Below are positions 52,738 through 60,314 of a DNA stretch of 64,000 nucleotides, piece after piece. Location: positions 430,241 to 494,240 of the forward strand of contig NZ_QXFL01000004.1 in the NCBI RefSeq assembly GCF_003584125.1, written 5' to 3'. The notes beneath the pieces were generated by a model, which worked only from the letters and a program-made list of their open reading frames with translations, did no database searches and was not told the origin of the DNA. This stretch comes from Aurantiacibacter zhengii (GTDB lineage Bacteria > Pseudomonadota > Alphaproteobacteria > Sphingomonadales > Sphingomonadaceae). Position 1 is the first letter of the stretch. Every line of letters begins with the position of its first letter. A program made the position numbers and the translations under genes.

Positions 52738-53680
52738 GCTTCAGGCCCAACGCTTCTAGGAAACTCGCACGAAATCCTTCAGCGGACGGCATCGGGACAC
52801 AAAGGAGCTGTATGTCGAAATGCTGCATCTTCTCCTCAAGAAGCCGCTTGGAAACATTGCCAAGCCGTGTCGCCATCTCAGCTTTTGCCGCTTTAGCAAT
52901 GTCTTCAGCCACTCCCTTTTCGTCTTCTCCGGGGTAGAAATCAGCATCGAATCCGACGAGCGCCACACCGCAGTACTCAACACGGTTTGATTGAGTCGAA
53001 GTCCTATCAAAGTATTTCTTGAATGCTGCCGTCAATTCGGGATCATTCAGATCAACTTTGTCGCTCAGGAGGCATAAATCGCGCTCCCTGGATGAGCTCT
53101 CATGGTCTTCCTCAATCAAGAATGGAGCAAGTGAATTGAGGCAGTCGCGAATAGCAGCCGCCGGGTCACCATATACTTTCGATTCTCCCCAAAAGAGCTT
53201 CAACAATCCTTCGTCCGAGACACTTGCATAAACTCCATCAGCTCCATGATAATGCATACGAGAATCTGTCTTCAAATCCATTTTGCAAAGGACTTGCGGC
53301 AATCCTAAGAAGCGTTCTGCGAGGATGTAGAGGAGCATTTCTCCGCCTTCTCCGGTTTTGGAGAGATCAGTGAAAGTCGAGACAGCTTCGTGGTGAAGAG
53401 CGGTTGTGGCGCTTGAAGATTTGAACTTCGCGTCACGCTCACGTGCAGCTTCCATCCGCGATTTTGGTATCGCGTAATCCGCAACCGTGTTGCGAAGGAA
53501 TTCTGCTAGTCGCTTGGGGTTGACCCGCCCATTTCCATCGATAGTCAGGCAATGACAATGAATGCGCACACTACAGCTATCAACAGTCAAATCCTTTTCG
53601 ATCAGGCTCAGATGTACGTCCAATTCTTCGGGATCGCCCGCGATAATCACTTGCAGGTCATCTGGTGAGATTGTCGACAA
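52727..53680 (-). CDS. HamA-like DUF1837 nuclease (Hachiman)
   Basis: 317 residues of DUF1837 type. The conserved block is 'GEGGEMLLYILAERFLGLPQVLCKMDLKTDSRMHYHGADGVY' followed by 'LKLFWGESKVY': E114 or nearby, D148 in 'HGADGV', and E166-x-K168 in 'GESK' give a PD-(D/E)XK-type active site. In Hachiman, HamA and HamB together protect from phage, with HamA as a DNA-degrading effector and HamB as its sensor. The gene order HamA then HamB on the same strand fits that system. Annotation is from remembered family features. Confidence 0.75.
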   Translation of the reverse strand: MSTISPDDLQVIIAGDPEELDVHLSLIEKDLTVDSCSVRIHCHCLTIDGNGRVNPKRLAEFLRNTVADYAIPKSRMEAARERDAKFKSSSATTALHHEAVSTFTDLSKTGEGGEMLLYILAERFLGLPQVLCKMDLKTDSRMHYHGADGVYASVSDEGLLKLFWGESKVYGDPAAAIRDCLNSLAPFLIEEDHESSSRERDLCLLSDKVDLNDPELTAAFKKYFDRTSTQSNRVEYCGVALVGFDADFYPGEDEKGVAEDIAKAAKAEMATRLGNVSKRLLEEKMQHFDIQLLCVPMPSAEGFRASFLEALGLKHEK

Positions 53681-53779
53681 TACAGGTCTCCGCGACTCTA
53701 AGGGATAGTTACTTGTAAGGCGACCTTAGGTTGGCCTATTAGGTTGTTCTGAGGTGCACGCGAAAAAAGGAGCGCGCTA

Positions 53780-54868
53780 TCACGGATCGAACTTTCGTCT
53801 GATGTAGGAAAATGGGCCAAGGACAATTATTACCCCCCATCCAATCAAGCGAGCAACCGCTCGCAGCCCAATCCAAGCTGCCTTCCATTGAGTTTGGGTG
53901 TGCTTGTTATCCGAGGCGAAGTTTCCTTCGGGTTGAGTGAGAAATCGTTCCCACAGCCCACCATCCCTTAATTGTTCTTGAAGTCGTGTAGAACGCAAGG
54001 CCTCTGAGTGATCAAACGCAGGGTCCAAATGATTGACCGTATACTTGTCTAGATAACCAATACGTGCTCCAGGTCCCGTCCCAGGAATCATAAATTGGGC
54101 GAACAGCACTGGCATGTCTCTGCCCCCCATATGATTGAGGACGGCTCCGATACGATCATTCTCTGCCAGAGAGGCCCAATCGAAATCTGGTCTCACTATA
54201 CTGCCAACGGTAATCACTCGTCCAAACTTAAGGTCCTCGAACTCTGGGTCTTTCAAAACCTGTGTGAAGAGATGCGTGCCAAAACTATGTGCGATTATAT
54301 CTGGCCTTTCGACAATGCCTCTGGCTCTTGCATAGTCAATCGCCTTCCGCATTCTCCGCCCGAATGATTTGATCTGACGTTTTTGTAACGGGCGCGAAAG
54401 CACGTCGAGCGTTGCCCAGCCGTACTTGTAGATCAATATCGGAGCCGCATACCGAAGCTTATTGGCTATTAGCCAACTGAGGTCTTCCTGCCATGTTCCT
54501 CGTGTGTTGAACCCATGAACTACAATCATCCATGGGATGTCTCGGCTTGGCTTCCCAACGATGCGGTATCGGGTAGAAACGATGGGCTCCTCGTCCTCAA
54601 GAGCGAACTCAAAGTTGCAATTCGCGCATTCACCCGCTGCCAACATGCCGTCGTCGAGGGTCTCGCCGCACTGGTGGTTCGGACAGAGAAAATGATCGAT
54701 CCGCCTCATCAAACCATCGACAACTTGGCTTTCAAGAAAATCGACCAGAGGCTGGTTAGGCCACGGCTCACCTCTCACTTCCGCAAACTGCTGGGCCGAG
54801 AATTCGAGTTGGGTGCCGTCTCGTTGGCGACCCTTTATCTCATAAAGCCAGTCTTCGGCTTTAGTCAT
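53780..54868 (-). CDS. Alpha/beta hydrolase with zinc ribbon and C-terminal membrane anchor
   Basis: 362 residues. Cys62, 67, 81 and 84 ('CPNHQC' and 'CANC') form a probable zinc ribbon. The hydrolase part follows: 'IVVHGFNTRGTW' (115-126) with the oxyanion HGF, and a nucleophile elbow 'IIAHSFGTHL' (Ser195). Candidate acid and base are in 'RPDFDW' and 'NHLDPAFDHSE' (His280 or His287). A membrane segment 'AVARLIGWGVIIVLGPF' (337-353) ends the protein. It overlaps the upstream gene by 8 bases and lies 99 bases before HamA. Lipase-like effectors with membrane anchors are known in abortive infection; this one is not a system I recognise. Confidence 0.7.
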   Translation of the reverse strand: MTKAEDWLYEIKGRQRDGTQLEFSAQQFAEVRGEPWPNQPLVDFLESQVVDGLMRRIDHFLCPNHQCGETLDDGMLAAGECANCNFEFALEDEEPIVSTRYRIVGKPSRDIPWMIVVHGFNTRGTWQEDLSWLIANKLRYAAPILIYKYGWATLDVLSRPLQKRQIKSFGRRMRKAIDYARARGIVERPDIIAHSFGTHLFTQVLKDPEFEDLKFGRVITVGSIVRPDFDWASLAENDRIGAVLNHMGGRDMPVLFAQFMIPGTGPGARIGYLDKYTVNHLDPAFDHSEALRSTRLQEQLRDGGLWERFLTQPEGNFASDNKHTQTQWKAAWIGLRAVARLIGWGVIIVLGPFSYIRRKFDP

Positions 54869-55841
54869 TTTCTGGAGCTGTGTTTAATCGGATGAAACGA
54901 TCAATGACGAAGTGCACAAATTCCCGTTTGCATTGTGCCCATATGCGGATTCGTCCATCTTCCCCGGCAACTTCTACTGAAATCGGTTGGGCCTGGTCAT
55001 CGTTTTGTCGCACTGCGAACCTGCCCTGAGCTCGCGTGAACGCTTCATCGTTCACAGCTCGACGGGCTTGTCGAACAGCCTCAACTTGGTTGATCCCACC
55101 TTCAGCACTGGTTGACTTGAGCTCAACATATCCATCGTCGACTTCCATCCGAGTTTGCCTCGTTCCATCTTGGCGGCTTGCGGTCTTGACCGCTTCGGAA
55201 AGAGAAATAATCGGCCTAGTTGCATCGCAAAGTCCAATCTCTCGAAGCGCCTGCCAGACCACTGCTTTGGCCTCAACATGATCGATATCCTTGTTTCTAT
55301 GGATTAGAACTACGCAGTGATCTTCATCGAAGCGCCAGAGGAAGCGGACAACGCTCCTTTCGCGCATGAGCCGGTAGGCATCGAACCGAAAGATGTCACC
55401 ATCGATCTCTCGTCGATAATCGCGAGCTCTCGCGCGAGGCCATGATTGCTTCCCGATGTGCCAGATAAGGGACACGCCTTGCTCATCGAGATCTATGCCG
55501 GACAGCGAATAGTTATCTGGAAACTCAAATCTTTTCGGCGCTTCTAACAACTCAGCAAACGGGGTCGCTCTTATGGTCGCGGGAACTGTTTCAATCGGTA
55601 TAGTGGGGCTGGCAAAGACATAGAGATGCTGATTTCCCCAACCTTCAACCTCGGCCAGCCAGTCTTCAATCATCTCCTCAGTAAGGGTCCCGTTCTCGAC
55701 CGCCTCCATGAGGTTGTTTGCAAAGTCTCGTTTCGTGGTCCCAATTTTGATTTGATGTTGCCGGAGTAGTTCTTTGATGAAATCGTTCCCTTGTGCGAGA
55801 ACGACGGTAAGAATAACGTTCTTTAGTTCATCGATAGTCAT
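54861..55841 (-). CDS. Unrecognised partner of the membrane hydrolase (326 aa)
   Basis: 326 residues. The first 70 are helical ('FIKELLRQHQIKIGTTKRDFANNLMEAVENGTLTEEMIEDWLAEVEGWG') and look like a small nucleic-acid- or protein-binding helical unit. The rest is beta-rich, with 'RFEFPDNYSLSGIDLDEQGVSLIWHIGKQSW' and 'DEDHCVVLIHRNKDIDHVEAK'. No catalytic motif or membrane segment is seen. Its stop overlaps the hydrolase start by 8 bases, so the two are surely co-translated. I do not recognise a family. The pair could be a sensor-effector defence unit, by context. Confidence 0.55.
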   Translation of the reverse strand: MTIDELKNVILTVVLAQGNDFIKELLRQHQIKIGTTKRDFANNLMEAVENGTLTEEMIEDWLAEVEGWGNQHLYVFASPTIPIETVPATIRATPFAELLEAPKRFEFPDNYSLSGIDLDEQGVSLIWHIGKQSWPRARARDYRREIDGDIFRFDAYRLMRERSVVRFLWRFDEDHCVVLIHRNKDIDHVEAKAVVWQALREIGLCDATRPIISLSEAVKTASRQDGTRQTRMEVDDGYVELKSTSAEGGINQVEAVRQARRAVNDEAFTRAQGRFAVRQNDDQAQPISVEVAGEDGRIRIWAQCKREFVHFVIDRFIRLNTAPEND

Positions 55842-55872
55842 GTTTTAGCCCGGTCTTATTCATGAGTAGGCC

Positions 55873-56130
55873 TCAGTCATAGCAAGTACGGAAACCTTCC
55901 AAAAGGCCTAGGAATGGCAAGAGAATCCAATCGGTGCATAGGTTGAAGTATGTAGTTGAACCATCTCCATGCGGGCCGTCAGCCAACGGTCCAGTTTCTG
56001 CCGCAACGTGAATGAATTGCGATCGGCAGCTTTCGACTTCGTAGTTTGAAGCGTGGAATGTCGGACTTGGGGTGCGAAGCTGCCGCTCGCCGATGCGCCA
56101 GAACTCGGCAGCTTTGCGCCCTAATATCGG
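55873..56130 (-). pseudogene. Start-less 85-codon remnant
   Basis: A minus-strand frame runs from after a TGA at 56131-56133 to TGA at 55873-55875: '...GRKAAEFWRIGERQLRTPSPTFHASNYEVES... HVAAETGPLADGPHGDGSTTYFNLCTDWILLPFLGLLEGFRTCYD'-like. The composition looks coding, with no ATG/GTG start. It is probably the 3' piece of a gene cut off at this island edge. It lies in the 546-base gap 55842-56387, where I see no intact gene. Confidence 0.35.
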
Positions 56131-56387
56131 TCATTCGAATGGTCTCAGAGCGGCCTCGAAAGCAGACGCCGATCTCGTGGTTCCTACCGGTCGATAAGCT
56201 GGCTAAAAACGAAACCTGAGAGCCAAAGAACCACGCTATCAGAGCCTGTCACCCTGGCAGTCACTTGGTTGCGCAAGTGGGCGCGCAAACTTGCAGGAAT
56301 GGGCGAGTCATCCTTTTTGCCTGGGAGTAAGACCTGTCTGACGAGAGCCGCGAAGTCCCGCGCACTTTGCGAAAAAGCGAGAATGTC

Positions 56388-56924
56388 ATGAAGGAATTTC
56401 CAGAACAGCGGCCTGAAGGCGATACCAACGCGCCGGAAGAGACGCGCGGTTTCGTATTCAACCAGACCATGCTCCGGATCAAGGATCCGAAGCGGTCCCT
56501 CCCTTTCTACCAGTATGTTCTCGGCATGACCTTGGTGAGAGCCATTCCCTTCCCGGAGATGGCTTTTACCTTGTATTTCCTTGGCTACGTTTCGCCGGAG
56601 GATGATCTTCCGGGCGATGACGACGGGCGCCTGAAATACGCATTTCGCCAGCCTGCCATGCTGGAACTCACGCATAACCACGGGACAGAGGACGAGGACG
56701 GCGAGCCCTATCACGACGGCAATGCCGATCCGCAGGGCTTCGGCCATATCGGCCTCGCCGTGCCCGATGTCGACGCGGCCTGCGCGCGGTTTGACGAGCT
56801 GGGCGTGGAATTCGTGAAGAAACCAAACGACGGCAAGATGAAGGGCCTAGCCTTCATAAAGGACCCCGATGGCTACTGGATCGAGATACTCAATCCCGCG
56901 AACAGCGCGCAAATCTGCGGATGA
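56388..56924 (+). CDS. gloA: Lactoylglutathione lyase (glyoxalase I)
   Basis: 178 residues of the VOC-fold enzyme that turns the methylglyoxal-glutathione hemithioacetal into S-lactoylglutathione. Family stretches: '[27 protein letters not shown]', '[38 protein letters not shown]', and '[18 protein letters not shown]', including the metal-binding residues (Gln and Glu/His of the second half). Length and order are those of the longer, zinc-type enzymes. The ATG at 56388 is preferred over an upstream TTG. A D-lactate dehydrogenase follows two genes later, but no glyoxalase II is seen. Confidence 0.93.
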   Translation: MKEFPEQRPEGDTNAPEETRGFVFNQTMLRIKDPKRSLPFYQYVLGMTLVRAIPFPEMAFTLYFLGYVSPEDDLPGDDDGRLKYAFRQPAMLELTHNHGTEDEDGEPYHDGNADPQGFGHIGLAVPDVDAACARFDELGVEFVKKPNDGKMKGLAFIKDPDGYWIEILNPANSAQICG

Positions 56925-56961
56925 GCCGTCAAATCGCAACTGATCAATGAAGGATAGTGCA

Positions 56962-57417
56962 ATGAAAACCAGATTCTCGCCTGTCGAAGGCCGCGCGGTG
57001 CAACTGGACGAGATCGAGTGGGTCCCGTTCCCCGATGCACTGAGTGCAGGTGGTATTCGTTGGAAACTGCTCAACGTCGCGCCTGAGCTGGGATCTTGGG
57101 CAGCGATCTTTGATTGCCCTGCGGGTTCTTCCTTCAACAGTCACCATCACATCGGCCCAGGCGAATATTTCTTGACCAAGGGGCGCATGGAGGTTCGCGG
57201 AGGGACTGACGATGGGGGCGAAACCGTTGCCGCCCCTGCCTACGGCTATGAAGCGACCAGCGCCTTTCACGGGAAGACCTACTTCCCTGTCGACAGCGAA
57301 TTCTACATGACCTTCCTCGGGCCGCTCCAGTTCGTCGATGCGCCTGGTGGCACCACGCATGCGCTGGTGACCTGGGATGCGGTGCAGGCTGCATGGGAAG
57401 GAGCCCAATCTGCCTGA
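56962..57417 (+). CDS. Cupin (2,4'-dihydroxyacetophenone dioxygenase-like) protein
   Basis: 151-residue cupin. The metal site is 'FNSHHHIGPGEYFLTKGRMEVRGG', with three histidines and Glu, then 'FVDAPGGTTHALVTW' at the end. This resembles the acetylacetone- and dihydroxyacetophenone-cleaving cupins, which are mononuclear Fe(II) dioxygenases; a non-catalytic ChrR-like cupin is also possible. The ATG at 56962 has AAGGATAG upstream. The 3' end overlaps the Dld frame by 41 bases if Dld starts at 57377. Confidence 0.75.
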   Translation: MKTRFSPVEGRAVQLDEIEWVPFPDALSAGGIRWKLLNVAPELGSWAAIFDCPAGSSFNSHHHIGPGEYFLTKGRMEVRGGTDDGGETVAAPAYGYEATSAFHGKTYFPVDSEFYMTFLGPLQFVDAPGGTTHALVTWDAVQAAWEGAQSA

Positions 57418-59098
57418 AGACCTGATCCGCGATCTTCGTGCTGCGGTCGGCCGGAAATACCTTCTCACCGACGCAAATCGCACTGGCCGCTATAGCAAGG
57501 GATACAGGGTTGGCGGCGGTGCCGTGCTGGCGGTAGTCCGCCCCGGTACACTGGTGGAGCTATGGCGCGCGGTGAAGGCCTGCGTGCATCACCACGCGAT
57601 CATGATTGTCCAGGCCGCCAACACCGGGCTGACGGGCGGCTCGACTCCATATGGCGACTACGACAGGCCAGTCGTGCTGATTTCCACCACACGCATCACC
57701 GGCATCATGCCCATGATGGAGGGAAAGGAAGCTATCTGCCTAGCGGGCAGTACGCTGACCGGGCTCGAGCTGGCGATCAGACCGCTCGGCCGCGTGCCTC
57801 ACTCCGTGATCGGCTCATCGTGCATCGGAGCGTCCGTGGTGGGTGGCATCTGCAACAATTCGGGCGGAGCGCTCGTTCGACGCGGTCCGGCCTTCACGCG
57901 CCGCAGCCTGTTTGCGCGCATAACTGCTGACGGCGAGCTTGAGTTGCACAACGGACTTGATCGCGATCTCGGAGAAACCCCGGAAGCTATTCTGGGCGCG
58001 CTTGATCGTGGACATACCGGAAAAGCGCAAAAGCGAACTTCGATAAGGCCAACGGGACATGGCCTTGATCCATTCAACTATGCCGATCACGTGAGGGAGG
58101 TGGCCGCCACGCCAGCGCGATACAACGCGGACCCTGCCCGATTGCATGCAGCATCGGGCTGTGCAGGAAAACTCGTCGTCTTCGCCGTGCGGGTCCCGAC
58201 ATATGCCGCACCCGAGCGCGAACGCAGCTTTATCGTGGGCACCAATTCGGTCGAACACCTTGCCGGCTTGCGAAGGGTCATGCTGGACAATCTGCAAACG
58301 CTGCCATCCGTCTGCGAATACATGCATCGCAGCGCCATCCAACTCGCTGCCAGCCACGGGCGCGACATCTGCCAGGCGCTGACACTTTTTGGCGCGGCGG
58401 CGATGCCTCGGGTGCTGAGCCTGCAAAAGCGGATGGATGCTATCGGACGCCGCGTGGGCCTTGGCAATCATCTGGCAGGACGGGTTTCGCAAAAGCTGTC
58501 CACGATCGGCGGTCACCCGGCGCCGGTAAATCTGCGGGAGTTCATGCAGGAAAACGAGCACGTGCTGCTGATCACTACGGACGGTAGTGGCATCGAACCT
58601 ATCGAGGCGATGCTGGCCACGTATTGCGCACTCCCCGGCCTGACGTTCCGGCCCATGTCAAAAGCGGAAGCCGAAGCCGCCTTTCGCCTGCGTTTCGCGA
58701 GCGCCGGGGCTACTGTAAGGTTGCGCGATCTCTCGGGCGGGCGCTGCGAACTGGCGGCGCTCGATATCGCCTTGCCGAGAGATACCCCAGACTGGTTGCT
58801 GCACCTGCCGGAGGACCTGGAGAGCCAGGTGAAAGACCGTGCAATATACGGCCACTTCCTGTGCCACGTCTTCCACCTCGATTACGTATTGAAACCGGGT
58901 TTCAGCGCCGAATCCTTCGAAAAAGCAGTGAAGGCACTGGTCGAGGCGCGTGGTGGTCAGATGCCGGCCGAACACAATTTCGGCCACCTTTACAGGGCGC
59001 CCGATCACGTGGCGCAATTCTATCGCAAACTCGATCCGACCAATTCGCTGAACCCGGGAGTCGGCCAAACCTCGCGCGCGCAAAATTGGGCGGATTGA
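57377..59098 (+). CDS. dld: Quinone-dependent D-lactate dehydrogenase
   Basis: 573 residues of the respiratory FAD enzyme that oxidises D-lactate to pyruvate on the membrane. FAD-binding stretch: 'VQAANTGLTGGSTPYGDYDRPVVLISTTRI', then 'PHSVIGSSCIGASVVGGICNNSGGALVRRGPAFT'. The C-terminal membrane domain includes 'YGHFLCHVFHLDYVLKPGF' and 'PAEHNFGHLYRAPDHVAQFYRKLDPTNSLNPGVGQTS', matching E. coli Dld almost block by block. The exact start is uncertain: the ATG at 57377 lies inside the cupin gene, and a CTG at 57410 has a better ribosome site. With gloA it fits methylglyoxal-derived D-lactate use. Confidence 0.93.
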   Translation: MRCRLHGKEPNLPEDLIRDLRAAVGRKYLLTDANRTGRYSKGYRVGGGAVLAVVRPGTLVELWRAVKACVHHHAIMIVQAANTGLTGGSTPYGDYDRPVVLISTTRITGIMPMMEGKEAICLAGSTLTGLELAIRPLGRVPHSVIGSSCIGASVVGGICNNSGGALVRRGPAFTRRSLFARITADGELELHNGLDRDLGETPEAILGALDRGHTGKAQKRTSIRPTGHGLDPFNYADHVREVAATPARYNADPARLHAASGCAGKLVVFAVRVPTYAAPERERSFIVGTNSVEHLAGLRRVMLDNLQTLPSVCEYMHRSAIQLAASHGRDICQALTLFGAAAMPRVLSLQKRMDAIGRRVGLGNHLAGRVSQKLSTIGGHPAPVNLREFMQENEHVLLITTDGSGIEPIEAMLATYCALPGLTFRPMSKAEAEAAFRLRFASAGATVRLRDLSGGRCELAALDIALPRDTPDWLLHLPEDLESQVKDRAIYGHFLCHVFHLDYVLKPGFSAESFEKAVKALVEARGGQMPAEHNFGHLYRAPDHVAQFYRKLDPTNSLNPGVGQTSRAQNWAD

Positions 59099-59227
59099 CC
59101 GATGTCCACCGGAAGATTTTGTAAATGACGAAAACTCGAATAAGTTGAAACAATGGAGCCGGGGCCGCAACCCGGGCACCAAATGCACAGAGGACCAGTC
59201 GAATGGTCCCGGCAGGGGAGAACGACA

Positions 59228-60187
59228 ATGCACGGCTCGATCGATCAGGTAAGCTGGTCCACCTCGGATTTTTCCTCACAGGAACGATACGACGCGTGGG
59301 TTGCAGCGCTGAATGAAACATTCGGCAGCTGGAACCCGGAGTTCCCACGGAGCACTGGGTTCTCAGCCAAGGTAAAAGCCAGTAAATTGCCCGGTCTCTC
59401 TCTAGTCGAATGCTTCTGCGATCCATGCGGGGCCAACCGCTCTCGTGCAGAAACCTCCCTTATCGAAAGCGAACAGCTGACTATCCAGCTGGTGCTGTCC
59501 GGCAAGGAGTACATGAAGCTGGGCGATCAGGAGACGACGCTGTCGCGCGGCGATGTTTTCGTATGGGACAACACCCAGCCGATGCAGTTTTCTGTCCTTG
59601 AACCATTGCACAAGATGTCGCTCGTCGTACCGCTCGACCGGTTGAAGAACTGGGTGCCAAACGGCTGGCGCGACCTTCCGCGCCACCTCAAAAGCGGGGA
59701 GCCGAACGCCGCGATGCTGGGAAGTTACGTGCGCTCTCTTTCGCAGATCGATTTCGACAAGAGTCCCATGCGCTATAACGCCCTTATCGAAGCGGCGATT
59801 GCCATCCTCGTTGCCCCGCTAGCACCGCGAATGAGCGAGAACACCCATCGCGAGGCGCAACTGGAAACGGTCAAGGCCAAGATCCAGCCGATGCTGCGCG
59901 ACCCCGGCTTAGATCTAGAAACGATCGCAGCGCGCAACTGCATATCGCTTCGTTACCTGCATTGGCTGTTCGAATGTGGCGGAACCACGCCGTGGCGCTA
60001 TGTCGTGCAAAAGCGCATGGAAGGCTGCAAGCGCGATCTACAAAACGCCGACCACGCGCACCGCAGCGTCACCGATATCGCTTTCTCCTGGGGCTTTTCC
60101 AATTCCGCACATTTCGGACGCAAGATAAAGGCGGCCTACGGCGTTTCGCCCACAGAGTTACGCAGAACTGCACTCGGCGCACACTGA
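59228..60187 (+). CDS. AraC-family transcriptional regulator
   Basis: 319 residues. The N-terminal sensor has 'QVSWSTSDFSSQERYDAWVAALNETFG', typical of the AraC_binding_2 (FeaR/NitR-like) type. The C-terminal DNA-binding region carries two helix-turn-helices; the second is 'SVTDIAFSWGFSNSAHFGRKIKAAYGVSPTELRR', the AraC signature. ATG 59228 follows GGGGAGAACGACA. It sits between dld and the TonB-dependent receptor, so it is a likely activator of one or both. Confidence 0.93.
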   Translation: MHGSIDQVSWSTSDFSSQERYDAWVAALNETFGSWNPEFPRSTGFSAKVKASKLPGLSLVECFCDPCGANRSRAETSLIESEQLTIQLVLSGKEYMKLGDQETTLSRGDVFVWDNTQPMQFSVLEPLHKMSLVVPLDRLKNWVPNGWRDLPRHLKSGEPNAAMLGSYVRSLSQIDFDKSPMRYNALIEAAIAILVAPLAPRMSENTHREAQLETVKAKIQPMLRDPGLDLETIAARNCISLRYLHWLFECGGTTPWRYVVQKRMEGCKRDLQNADHAHRSVTDIAFSWGFSNSAHFGRKIKAAYGVSPTELRRTALGAH

Positions 60188-60314
60188 GCCGAAGTTCGAC
60201 CGCACAGGCCTTCATTACACAAATCGAACAGTTACGTTGCACTCCACGCAGAGAGCCGAGGGGACAAGCGTGCGACATTGGCTCCTGAAACAAGCATGAT
60301 TTTGGGAGAGTCTC

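Noticed and set aside
56184..56747. 187-codon minus-strand frame antisense to gloA
   Set aside because: Glyoxalase I motifs are intact on the plus strand.
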